A DNA stretch of 64,000 nt from Sphingomonas sp. M1-B02 (GTDB taxonomy: Bacteria > Pseudomonadota > Alphaproteobacteria > Sphingomonadales > Sphingomonadaceae). Shown one piece after another: positions 17,448 to 25,346 of this stretch. Position 1 is the stretch's first letter. Every line of letters begins with the position of its first letter. Made by a program: the position numbers and the translations under genes. The stretch lies in contig NZ_CP110679.1 in assembly GCF_026167525.1 (NCBI RefSeq), positions 3,087,501 through 3,151,500 of the forward strand, given 5' to 3'. The notes under the pieces are model-generated. The model did no database searches, was not told the DNA's origin, and saw only the letters and a program-made list of their open reading frames with translations.

Positions 17448-18188
17448 TCACCAATCGCCCGCCGCCGCCATCCACAGCGAAACCGCGGCGGCCGCGGCCG
17501 TATCGGCGCGCAGGATCCGCGGCCCCAGCGCGATCCCCACCGCCTGCGGCAGCGCCCGGATCGCCGCCCGCTCGGCATCGTCGAAGCCGCCCTCGGGGCC
17601 GACCAGGATCGCCGCAGGCCCCGGCCGCGCCCGCATTGCCTCCACCGCAGGCACCCCGCCGGTCTCGTCGGCAAAGAACAGGGCCCGCTCCGCCGGCCAG
17701 TCGCGCAGCAGCGCCGCCAGCTTTACCAGTTCGCCCAGTTCGGGCAGCGCGGTGCGCCCGCATTGCTCGGCCGCCTCGATCATATGCGCGCGCAGCCGGC
17801 TTGGATTGAGCTTGTCGACCACCGCGCGCCGCGTCAGCACCGGCACCAGCCGCGCGACCCCCAGCTCGCACGCTTTCTCGGCAACCCAGTCGATCCGTCC
17901 CTTCTTGATCGGCGCGGCGCACAGCCACAGGTCCGGCACCGCCTCGCGCTCGCGCAGCCGCTCCGTCACCTCCAAAACCAGATCGCGCTTGCCGACATGG
18001 TGCGCGACGCCCAGCCATTCGCCGCTGACATCGTCGAACAGCTTCACCGGATCGCCCACCTTCATCCGCATCACCGAGACGAGATAATGCGCCTGGGGCC
18101 CGTCCACCCGCAGTTCGCCGGGCGCGAGCGCGGTCTCCACGAACAGGCGCGGGGTGGATTGCGGTGGCCAGGCGGGGGTTGCGGGCAT
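17448..18188 (-). CDS. rsmE: 16S rRNA (uracil(1498)-N3)-methyltransferase
   Basis: 246 aa, SPOUT-class methyltransferase that modifies U1498 in the decoding centre. The knot region is AILVGPEGGFDDAERAAI, then ALGPRILRADTAAAAAV; the N-terminal PUA-like part has HYLVSVMRMKVGDPVKLFD. The ATG at 18188 is fixed by a strong AGAGGAGG just upstream, rather than an in-frame TTG at 18209. It is divergent from ubiA across a 110-bp gap holding an inverted repeat, and probably cotranscribed with gshA. Confidence 0.95.
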   Translation of the reverse strand: MPATPAWPPQSTPRLFVETALAPGELRVDGPQAHYLVSVMRMKVGDPVKLFDDVSGEWLGVAHHVGKRDLVLEVTERLREREAVPDLWLCAAPIKKGRIDWVAEKACELGVARLVPVLTRRAVVDKLNPSRLRAHMIEAAEQCGRTALPELGELVKLAALLRDWPAERALFFADETGGVPAVEAMRARPGPAAILVGPEGGFDDAERAAIRALPQAVGIALGPRILRADTAAAAAVSLWMAAAGDW

Positions 18189-18219
18189 GGCCTCCTCTAA
18201 CCGCGCCAAATCCCATCGT

Positions 18220-18287
18220 CACCCCGGACTTGTTCCGGGGTCCGGCCGGGGGCAAAGGCAAGGAGACCCCGGCACAAGTCCGGGGTG
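18220..18287. repeat. Inverted repeat in the rsmE-ubiA divergent gap
   Basis: Arms at 18220-18242 and 18265-18287 are 23 bp long with one mismatch (CACCCCGGACTTGT). It occupies most of the space between the two divergent start codons, so it overlaps where the promoters must lie. It is the only repeat of this window found at a divergent junction. Confidence 0.82.
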
Positions 18288-18298
18288 GCGGAGGAATT

Positions 18299-19213
18299 TT
18301 GGCAAGCAAGTCCGATATCGTCCCCGACAGCGAGCATCGCGGCTTCGTCCGCTGGCTGCCCGCGGCCGCGCGCCCTTTCGCCTTGCTCGCCCGCTTCGAT
18401 CGGCCGATCGGCTGGTGGCTGCTCTTCTGGCCCGGCGCCTGGGCGATCGCGCTTTCGGGTCAGGCGGCCACGCGCTGGGACCTGATCCTGTGGTTCCTGC
18501 TCGGGGCGATCGCGATGCGCGGCGCGGGCTGCGTCTATAACGACATCGTCGACCGCGATCTCGACCGCCAGATCGCGCGCACCGCCTCGCGTCCGCTGGC
18601 GAGCGGGGCGGTGTCGCTCAAGGCGGCGTGGGTCTGGCTGCTGGCGCTGTGCCTGGTCGGGCTGGTCGTCCTGCTCCAGCTCCGTCCGCTCGCGGCGGGC
18701 GTGGCGGTCGGCAGCCTCGCGCTGGTCGCGGCCTACCCCTTCATGAAGCGGATCACCTGGTGGCCGCAGGCGTGGCTCGGCCTCGTTTTCTCCTGGGCGG
18801 CACTGGTCGGCTGGGCCGAGGCGCCGGAGATGGCCTGGGCTCCCGGGCTCCTGCTCTATGCCGGCTGCATCCTCTGGGTGATCGGCTACGACACGATCTA
18901 TGCGCTGCAGGATGTCGAGGACGATGCGCTGGTCGGCGTACGCTCCTCCGCCCGGCGGCTGGGCGGCCGCGTCCGCACCGGCGTCGCGCTCTTCTATGCT
19001 TTGGCATTTGCGCTATGGGCCGCCGCCTTCTGGCGGCTCCGCCCCGATCCAATCGCGCTCGCGGCTTTGCTGCCGATCGCGCTCCATCTGGGCTGGCAGG
19101 TCGCCACGCTCGACCCGGCCGACGGCGCCAACGCCCTCCACCGCTTCCGCTCGAACCGCAATGCCGGCTTCCTGATGTTCGCCGCCTGCTTCGTGGTGGG
19201 CCAGACTCTTTGA
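18299..19213 (+). CDS. ubiA: 4-hydroxybenzoate octaprenyltransferase
   Basis: About 304 aa, integral membrane prenyltransferase of ubiquinone synthesis. The two aspartate motifs that bind prenyl diphosphate-Mg are NDIVDRDLDRQIARTASRPL and YDTIYALQDVEDD. A Trp-rich entry RFDRPIGWWLLFWPGAWA is typical. I choose a TTG start at 18299 because GCGGAGGA lies immediately before it and the text before that is the inverted repeat; no ATG fits. Confidence 0.93.
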   Translation: MASKSDIVPDSEHRGFVRWLPAAARPFALLARFDRPIGWWLLFWPGAWAIALSGQAATRWDLILWFLLGAIAMRGAGCVYNDIVDRDLDRQIARTASRPLASGAVSLKAAWVWLLALCLVGLVVLLQLRPLAAGVAVGSLALVAAYPFMKRITWWPQAWLGLVFSWAALVGWAEAPEMAWAPGLLLYAGCILWVIGYDTIYALQDVEDDALVGVRSSARRLGGRVRTGVALFYALAFALWAAAFWRLRPDPIALAALLPIALHLGWQVATLDPADGANALHRFRSNRNAGFLMFAACFVVGQTL

Positions 19214-19244
19214 CCTTGGGGGCCCGCATACCTAAGTCCCCCAG

Positions 19245-20591
19245 ATGCTGACCACCGAACAAGCCTGCGACCGCGTCCACGATATCGTCGCGCGTGCCCG
19301 CGCGGCAGGCGCCGATGCCTCCGATGCCGTCTTCGCGATCGATCGCTCGCTGTCGGTCTCGGTGCGGATGGGCGCGCTCGAGGAGGTCGAGCGGTCGGAG
19401 AACGAAGAACTGGGCCTGCGCGTCTTCGTCGGCCGCCGCTCGGCCAGCGTCTCCACTTCCGATCTCGGCAGCGAGTCGCTCGACACCTTGGTCGAGCGCG
19501 CGCTGGCGATGGCGCGCGAGGCGCCCGAGGACAAATGGGCGGGCCTCGCCCCGGCCGAACGTCTGCTGCGCGGCACGCCGCCGCATCTCGATCTCGACGA
19601 CGGCGCCAACGACGATCCCCAGACGCTCAAGGCCCGCGCGCTCGCCGCCGAGGATGCCGCCCGCGCCGTTCCCGGCGTCACCAACAGCGAAGGCGGCAGC
19701 GCCAGCGCCAGCCGCACCCTGATGGCGCTCGCCACCAGCCATGGCTTCACCGGCGGCTATGCCCAGACCAGCCACGGCGTCTCGGCCAGCGTGCTCGCCG
19801 GCAGCGGCGGCGCGATGGAGCGCGATCATGCCCACGCCAGCGCCCGTCACGCGCGCATGCTCGAGGCGCCCGAGATCGTCGGCCGCCGCGCCGGCGAACG
19901 CGCAGTCGCCCGGCTGAACCCCGCCAAGCTCGCCAGCGGGGCGATGCCGGTGGTGTTCGATCGCCGCGTTTCGTCGGGGATTCTCGGCCATTTCCTGGGG
20001 GCGATCGGCGGCGCCGCGATCACGCGGAAGACCAGTTTCCTGCAGGATATGCTCGGCAAGCAGGTCTTCGCCAAATCGATCACCATCTGCGACGATCCGC
20101 ACCGCCCCCGCGGCCTGCGCTCGCGCCCGTTCGACGGCGAGGGTCTGCCGGTGCTGCCGATCACCCTGGTCGATGCCGGCATGCTCGAGACCTGGCTGCT
20201 CGACAGCGCCTCCGCCCGCCAGTTGAACCTCGAGCCCACCGGCCATGCCTCGCGCGGCATCGCCGGCGCCCCGGGCGTCGCGCCGAGCAACCTCTACATG
20301 GCAAGCGGTAGCACCCCGCCCGAGACGTTGGTCGGCGAGATCGACCATGGCATCCTCGTCACCGAACTGATCGGGCAGGGGGTCAACGGCGTGACCGGCG
20401 ACTATAGCCGCGGCGCCGCGGGCTTCCTGATCGAGAAGGGCGAGATCACCCGGCCGGTGTCGGAGATCACGATCGCGGGCAATCTCAAGGACATGTTCTT
20501 GGCGCTCACCCCCGCCAACGATCTCGAATTCCGCTTCGGGATCAACGCCCCGACGCTGCGGATCGACGGGATGACGATCGCCGGTGCCTGA
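19245..20591 (+). CDS. pmbA: TldD/PmbA-family metalloprotease subunit
   Basis: 448 aa of the PmbA (TldE) type. TldD/TldE form a heterodimeric zinc protease that trims peptides such as microcins and CcdA. Family text: SVRMGALEEVERSENEELGLRVFVG near the start, GVTGDYSRGAAGFLIEKGEI and SEITIAGNLKDMF near the end. TldE supplies the non-catalytic partner, and no tldD is in the window. The stop overlaps the next gene by 8 bp. Confidence 0.92.
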   Translation: MLTTEQACDRVHDIVARARAAGADASDAVFAIDRSLSVSVRMGALEEVERSENEELGLRVFVGRRSASVSTSDLGSESLDTLVERALAMAREAPEDKWAGLAPAERLLRGTPPHLDLDDGANDDPQTLKARALAAEDAARAVPGVTNSEGGSASASRTLMALATSHGFTGGYAQTSHGVSASVLAGSGGAMERDHAHASARHARMLEAPEIVGRRAGERAVARLNPAKLASGAMPVVFDRRVSSGILGHFLGAIGGAAITRKTSFLQDMLGKQVFAKSITICDDPHRPRGLRSRPFDGEGLPVLPITLVDAGMLETWLLDSASARQLNLEPTGHASRGIAGAPGVAPSNLYMASGSTPPETLVGEIDHGILVTELIGQGVNGVTGDYSRGAAGFLIEKGEITRPVSEITIAGNLKDMFLALTPANDLEFRFGINAPTLRIDGMTIAGA

Positions 20592-21360
20592 ACTCGCCGC
20601 CGAGATCGCCGCGATCGCCGCCGATGCCGGCCGGCTGGCGATGAAATTGTGGGACACCGATTTCCGCCGCTGGGAGAAATCGCCGGGCAACCCGGTCTGC
20701 GCGGTCGACCTCGAAGTCGATGGCATGCTGCGCGACCGGCTCTCGCGGCTGCTGCCCGATGCCGGCTGGCTGTCGGAGGAGACGATCGACAACGCCGATC
20801 GGCTGCAGGCCTCCCGGCTGTGGGTGGTCGATCCGATCGACGGTACTCGCGATTATCTGCGCGGCCGCCCCGGCTGGTGCGTGTCGGTCGCCTTGGTCGA
20901 GCATGGCCAGCCGCTGGTAGGCGTGCTCGATGCCCCCGCGCGGGGCGAGGTCTGGACTGCGGAGGCGGGCAAAGGCGCCTGGCGCAACGGCGCGCGGCTG
21001 CAGGTCGGCCATCGCTCCGAACTGGCCGGCGCCCGCGTCCCCGCCGACCAGCTCTCCCGCGTCGATCGCGATCTGGTCACCGTCGCCAAGCCCAATTCGA
21101 TCGCGCTGCGCATCGCGATGGTCGCCGCGGCCGAAGCCGACCTGCTCGCCACGATCCGCTGGGGCAACGAATGGGACATCGCCGCCGCGGTCCTGATCGC
21201 GCACGAGGCCGGTGCGACGGTCAGCGACGCGTTCGGCGACCCGCTCGATTTCAACACGCCGGATGCCGAGGCGTTCGGCGTGCTCGTTACCGTCCCGGGC
21301 ATCCACGCCGCCGCCGTCGAGCGCCTCGCCGAACGCGCGGCGGCGGGCGTGAAGCGCTAG
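20584..21360 (+). CDS. Inositol monophosphatase-family phosphatase, CysQ-like
   Basis: 258 aa from a GTG that overlaps the pmbA stop. The Mg-dependent phosphatase signature is intact: LSEET, WVVDPIDGTRDYLRG and WGNEWDIAAAVLIAHEAGA. The best guess is 3'(2'),5'-bisphosphate nucleotidase (CysQ), which clears PAP from sulfate assimilation, but inositol- or histidinol-phosphate activity cannot be excluded. The TAG stop is shared, as CTAG, with the convergent methyltransferase. Confidence 0.85.
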   Translation: MPELAAEIAAIAADAGRLAMKLWDTDFRRWEKSPGNPVCAVDLEVDGMLRDRLSRLLPDAGWLSEETIDNADRLQASRLWVVDPIDGTRDYLRGRPGWCVSVALVEHGQPLVGVLDAPARGEVWTAEAGKGAWRNGARLQVGHRSELAGARVPADQLSRVDRDLVTVAKPNSIALRIAMVAAAEADLLATIRWGNEWDIAAAVLIAHEAGATVSDAFGDPLDFNTPDAEAFGVLVTVPGIHAAAVERLAERAAAGVKR

Positions 21361-22136
21361 CGCAGCGCCACCCCGATCAGCGCGGTCGATGGGACCGGCA
21401 ATATTTCCCTGCCCGCCGCGCGGCGATACACTTCGTCGATCACCGCCTGCTGGTCGTGCGCCCCCAGCAACGCCCAATCCTCGCTCAGCCCGAACTGCGT
21501 CTGGGGATCGAGATCGGTCATCCGCAGCGGATAGTCGTGCGTCATCGTCTCGATGCGCGGTGCCGAAAAGCCCGCCGCCACCATCTCCGCCGCGAGCCGC
21601 TCGGGATCGCCCAGCACCGTCAGCCCCTCGGGCAATCCCGATCGCCAGTCGCGCTCCGGAAACAGGCTGCGGACCACCTGCGACAGCAATAGATGCGTCG
21701 CCGCGCCCTCGCTCTGCCAGGTCGCGACCACGCCATGCCCGCCCGGCCGCGTGACTCGCGCCATCTCGGACAGCCCCTTGCGCCAATCGGCGAACAGCAT
21801 CACCCCGAAGATCGAGAAGACCGCGTCGAAGGAGGCATCGGCCAGGTCGAGCGCCTGCCCGTCCATCGTCCGCGCTTCGAGGTTCGGCATGTCATGCGCC
21901 GCCACCCGCGCGACCATCGCGGACGAGAAGTCGGTCGCCAGCACCTGGGCACCGGCCCAGGCCGCCGCCAGCGCAAGCGCGCCCGTGCCCGTCGCCACGT
22001 CGAGCAGCCGGGTCTGCGGACCTATCGCGACCCGCGCGAGCGCCGCCTCGGCGAAGGCCGCGGTGAACGGATGGGCGGTCGCCTCATAATGATGGGCCAG
22101 GTCGTTCCAGCGGTCGGGGTCGTTCATTCGGCGCAT
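21357..22136 (-). CDS. Class I SAM-dependent methyltransferase
   Basis: About 259 aa. Motif I is TRLLDVATGTGALALAAA, followed by ATDFSSAMVARVAAH and DASFDAVFSIFGVMLFADWR, the order of Methyltransf_11/25 enzymes resembling UbiE. The substrate is unknown. GGAG eight bases before the ATG at 22136 supports that start; an in-frame ATG at 22157 and another at 22127 exist. It is divergent from an Rrf2 regulator, which probably controls it. Confidence 0.83.
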   Translation of the reverse strand: MRRMNDPDRWNDLAHHYEATAHPFTAAFAEAALARVAIGPQTRLLDVATGTGALALAAAWAGAQVLATDFSSAMVARVAAHDMPNLEARTMDGQALDLADASFDAVFSIFGVMLFADWRKGLSEMARVTRPGGHGVVATWQSEGAATHLLLSQVVRSLFPERDWRSGLPEGLTVLGDPERLAAEMVAAGFSAPRIETMTHDYPLRMTDLDPQTQFGLSEDWALLGAHDQQAVIDEVYRRAAGREILPVPSTALIGVALR

Positions 22137-22223
22137 TTCCCATCTCCAGCGAATCATGTAACAACAAATGTATCATGATATTCGATGCTTGCCAATCCGG
22201 GCATGCGGTCCAAGGATCGAGTG
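22137..22223. promoter_or_regulatory. AT-rich divergent control region (methyltransferase / Rrf2)
   Basis: The gap between the two starts has an AT-rich core TGTAACAACAAATGTATCATGATATTCG (quoted in two parts: TGTAACAACAAATG, then TATCATGATATTCG). TATCATGATA (about 22170-22179) is a perfect 10-bp palindrome, a plausible Rrf2 operator that would control both genes. Confidence 0.45.
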
Positions 22224-22673
22224 ATGCGCCGCGACAGCCGTCTTTCCCGAATGCTTCATATTCTCCTGCACATGGCGCGCCATGACGGGCCGATGACGTC
22301 GGAGACGATCGCGACGATGCTACGCACCAATCCGGTGGTCGTCCGCCGCACGATGGCGGGGCTGCGCGACGCGGGTTATGTCCGCTCGGAAAAGGGTCAT
22401 GGCGGCGGCTGGCTGCTCGCCTGCGATCTAGATCGGATCTCGTTGCTCGACGTCCATCGCGCGGTCGGCGGGCCACAGATCTTCGCGATCGGCAACGAGG
22501 CCGGGCCCACCCATTGCCTCGTCGAAAAGCTGGTCAACGAAGCCGTCGCGGATGCGCTGCAGGAGGCCGAGGCGCTGCTGATCGCGCGTTTCGGGTCGAT
22601 CAGTCTGGGCGAACTCGCGCGGGCGTTCGACGCGGACTATGCCGGGCCGGATCAGCCCTCGCCATCCCCCTGA
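22224..22673 (+). CDS. Rrf2-family transcriptional regulator
   Basis: 149 aa from the ATG at 22224, chosen because AAGGA sits 7 bp upstream and MRRDSRLSRMLHILLHM is a typical Rrf2 beginning; an earlier ATG at 22185 lacks a ribosome site. The winged helix reads SETIATMLRTNPVVVRRTMAGL then VRSEKGHGGGWLLA. Only two Cys are present (ACDLD, THCLVE), not the three-Cys set that holds the iron-sulfur cluster of IscR/NsrR, so it is probably of the YwnA/CymR-like type. Its 3' end overlaps the XpaC-like gene by 22 bp. Confidence 0.88.
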   Translation: MRRDSRLSRMLHILLHMARHDGPMTSETIATMLRTNPVVVRRTMAGLRDAGYVRSEKGHGGGWLLACDLDRISLLDVHRAVGGPQIFAIGNEAGPTHCLVEKLVNEAVADALQEAEALLIARFGSISLGELARAFDADYAGPDQPSPSP

Positions 22674-23365
22674 TATTTTATCTGCAGATAGCGCCCGCGC
22701 GTCGCCAGCAGATCCAGGTCCCCCTGCGCCAGCTGCGCCGACATCTCGGCGATCTCGTCGTCGATCACCTGCAGCCCCTGCGCGAGTTGCTGGTCCGGGG
22801 TCAGCCCGTTGCGCTCGACGCGGCGCAGCGGCTCGGGCACGCGCGTGTAGCCCTTGACCAGCTCGGGCAATTGCTCGCCGATCAGCTTTCGCACCTCGCC
22901 CGCCGCCGGCTGGCTCTCGTCGAGCATCGCCAGTTGCGGCGCCAGCATTTCCAGCTTCACCCCGATTGAATCGACCAGCCCGAGCACCGGCGCGGGCAAA
23001 GCAGGGCGCTGCGTGTCGAGCCAATGCTCGGTCGTCCGCGGCAGCGACTTCAGGGGTACCTGGCTCAGCTGCACCACGTCGGGCGCGCCGCCCACCGGCA
23101 TGAACGCGAACAGCAAGGTGGCAGCGACCAGCAGCGCCGCGACCAGCATAACCCCGGTCACCCCCAGCGGCGCCACCGCAAGCGCGAAGATGAAGGCGCC
23201 GAGCAGGATCGCCCCGTCGGCGATCGCGATCCGCCCCACGCGGCCCACCACTTCGGCCTCGCGCCGCCGGCGGAGTCGCTGGTCGGCGGCGGTAGCGGGG
23301 GCACGGGCGCGCGTCCGCTCGATCAGCTCGTTGGCGCGCGCACTCAGGCGATCGACGTCGGTCAC
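22652..23365 (-). CDS. XpaC-like membrane protein paired with TelA
   Basis: 237 aa with a double hydrophobic hairpin at about residues 45-90 (IAIADGAILLGAFIFALAVA, VTGVMLVAALLVAATLLFAF) and a helical C-terminus (EIAEMSAQLAQGDLDLLATR, then GRYLQIKYQ). It starts 3 bp after the telA stop. The final helix and pairing are like the XpaC (5-bromo-4-chloroindolyl phosphate hydrolysis) partners found with TelA genes. The biochemical role is unknown. Confidence 0.65.
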   Translation of the reverse strand: MTDVDRLSARANELIERTRARAPATAADQRLRRRREAEVVGRVGRIAIADGAILLGAFIFALAVAPLGVTGVMLVAALLVAATLLFAFMPVGGAPDVVQLSQVPLKSLPRTTEHWLDTQRPALPAPVLGLVDSIGVKLEMLAPQLAMLDESQPAAGEVRKLIGEQLPELVKGYTRVPEPLRRVERNGLTPDQQLAQGLQVIDDEIAEMSAQLAQGDLDLLATRGRYLQIKYQGDGEG

Positions 23366-23368
23366 GGC

Positions 23369-24574
23369 CTACATCGCCTCCAGCTTGAAGCTGTCGGCAG
23401 GGCCGCCGAGCTGGTTCTGCGATGCCCCCTCGGCCCGCGCGATATAGCCCTTCGACTTCTCGACCTCGCCCGAAAGCGTGTGGACCGTGGTCTTCATCGA
23501 ATCGAGCGCCTTCAGCTTGAACGTGTCGATCGCATCCATCGTGTCATAGATATTCTGGAAGGCGCGCTGCAGCGTCTCGACGGGGATCGTCGAGGCGGCG
23601 GCCTGCTCGTGGATCGCCGCCGACTGGCTCTTGAGCAATTGCCCCGTCGAATCGATCAGCCCCGCGGTCGTCGTGTTGAGGGCGGTGATCTGGTCGAGCA
23701 CCAATTTCTGGTTGGTCAGCGCCTGCGCCACCGTCACCGCCGTACGCAGCGCTGCGACCGTGGTGGTCGAGGCGCGATCGACCCCCTTCACCAGCTCGAC
23801 ATTGTTCTTCTTGACCAGATCCAGCGCCAGATAGCCCTGCACCGTCACCGCCATCTGGGTCAGCAGATCCTGCGTGCGCTGGCGGACATAGAAGAGCGCG
23901 GTCTCGCGGATCGCCTTGGCCTTGGCCGGATCGCTATGGTCGAGTTCGTTCGCCTTGTCCTCGAGCCGCTCGTCCATCGCCTTGGAGAGATAGATCATCT
24001 GCTCCAGCCGCCCCATCGCGTTCCACAGATTGGCGCGCTCGGTGTCGATCGCGGCATTGTCCATCAGCAGCTCGTCCTTGCCGTTGCCGAGGCTCTTGAG
24101 GATCGAATTGATGTGGGTCTGCGAAGACTGATATTTCTGGAAATATTTGGTCATGCCGCTGCCGAACAGCCGCTCGAAAATGCCGCCGCCCTTGCCGCCG
24201 ATCAGCTTGCCATTCTTGCTGGGATCGAGCTGCTCGACCGTGCGACGCAATGCCAACAGGTCCGCTCCGACGCCGGTGTCGCTGCCCATCGCCTTGATCG
24301 GCCGATCGAGGAAGCGGTTCGATTGCCCCGCCGCGTCGCGGATTTCTTTCTGGCCCATCGCCGCGATCGCATCGACGCGCTTGCCGAATTCGGGCGAATT
24401 GACGTCCTGCACCACCAGATCGTCGATGAACTGGTCGACCCGCGCCTGCAGCTCGGTCTTCTTCGCATCCTCGACGGGCACCAGCCCCGCCGCCTTGGCG
24501 GGCGCCACCACCGGCACCGGTTCGGGCGGGGTGAGGACCAGATCCTGCTCGGCTACCAAAGTCTCGCTCGCCAT
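23369..24574 (-). CDS. telA: Toxic anion resistance (TelA) family protein
   Basis: 401 aa, almost wholly helical. Family text: GNGKDELLMDNAAIDTERANL, MIYLSKAMDERLEDKANEL and RQRTQDLLTQMAVTVQGYLALDLVKKNN (in two parts VRQRTQDLL and TQMAVTVQGYLALDL). TelA proteins are linked to tellurite or toxic-anion and envelope-stress tolerance, mechanism unresolved. No terC/terD genes are nearby, so this is a stand-alone TelA-XpaC pair rather than a full ter operon. Confidence 0.88.
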   Translation of the reverse strand: MASETLVAEQDLVLTPPEPVPVVAPAKAAGLVPVEDAKKTELQARVDQFIDDLVVQDVNSPEFGKRVDAIAAMGQKEIRDAAGQSNRFLDRPIKAMGSDTGVGADLLALRRTVEQLDPSKNGKLIGGKGGGIFERLFGSGMTKYFQKYQSSQTHINSILKSLGNGKDELLMDNAAIDTERANLWNAMGRLEQMIYLSKAMDERLEDKANELDHSDPAKAKAIRETALFYVRQRTQDLLTQMAVTVQGYLALDLVKKNNVELVKGVDRASTTTVAALRTAVTVAQALTNQKLVLDQITALNTTTAGLIDSTGQLLKSQSAAIHEQAAASTIPVETLQRAFQNIYDTMDAIDTFKLKALDSMKTTVHTLSGEVEKSKGYIARAEGASQNQLGGPADSFKLEAM

Positions 24575-24678
24575 CTCAAACCGCCTCCAAAGCTGATCGG
24601 ACTACCAATAGAGGCTAAGCCGTCGCGATCCAACTGTGTCATTCAGATAATACACGCGAGCGGCTTCGCCAAGGGCGG

Positions 24679-25251
24679 TCAGGATTCCCGTCGCGCCGCG
24701 GCCAGCGCGCGGCCCCACCATTCCACCTCGTCGAACGCATGCCCCAGCCAGCGCAGGTCCTTCTCGTCGCCGGCGAAGGTCCCGTCCTTCACCTTGCCCC
24801 ACACCCCCATGATGTGGACCGAACCCTCCAGCGGCGCCATCTGCAGCTCGCGGGCGATGCAGGTCAGCTGCTCGATCGATCGCGCCGCGCCGTTGCCGCC
24901 ATAGCCCACGAAGGTCACCGGCTTGCGGTTCCACTCGGCATAGACGAAGTCGAGCGCGTTCTTCAGCACCGCGGGCGGCCCATGATTATATTCCGGCGCG
25001 ATCAGGATATAGCCGTCCGCGCTCGCCACCTTCTCCGCCCATCGAATCTGCAGCGGATCGCTATAGTGCCCCGCCGACGGCGCTTTCGCGAATGGGTAGA
25101 AGGGCAGGTCCCATTGCTTGAGGTCCACCAGCTCGCAGTCGAGCGCCTCCCGAGAAGCCGCCTGCTCGACCACCCATTGCCCGACCGGAAGCGCCATTCG
25201 GCCTTCGCGGACACTCCCCAGGATCACGAGAATCTTCAATCTATCGGCCAT
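24679..25251 (-). CDS. NADPH-dependent FMN reductase / flavodoxin-like oxidoreductase
   Basis: 190 aa from the ATG at 25251 (AGGA nine bases upstream). FMN-binding loops: LVILGSVREGRMALPVGQW and YILIAPEYNHGPPAVLKNAL, then FVGYGGNGAARSIEQL. The family reduces FMN, quinones or azo dyes with NAD(P)H; the substrate here is unknown. It is separated from telA by 104 bp and faces typA across about 95 bp. Confidence 0.87.
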   Translation of the reverse strand: MADRLKILVILGSVREGRMALPVGQWVVEQAASREALDCELVDLKQWDLPFYPFAKAPSAGHYSDPLQIRWAEKVASADGYILIAPEYNHGPPAVLKNALDFVYAEWNRKPVTFVGYGGNGAARSIEQLTCIARELQMAPLEGSVHIMGVWGKVKDGTFAGDEKDLRWLGHAFDEVEWWGRALAAARRES

Positions 25252-25346
25252 GTCGCTGATCCTAGTTCGGCTTGGTCTTCCCGCAACGCACAAAATCCGC
25301 TAAAGGCCCCGCGCACCGCATCTCAGCGGCATCCAGGATAGCATTC

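Noticed and set aside
22224..22673. NsrR or IscR identity for the Rrf2 protein
   Set aside because: It has two Cys in the wrong places instead of the three-Cys cluster set.
23024..24904. A 626-codon plus-strand frame opposite telA
   Set aside because: His/Arg-rich shadow with no recognisable domain.
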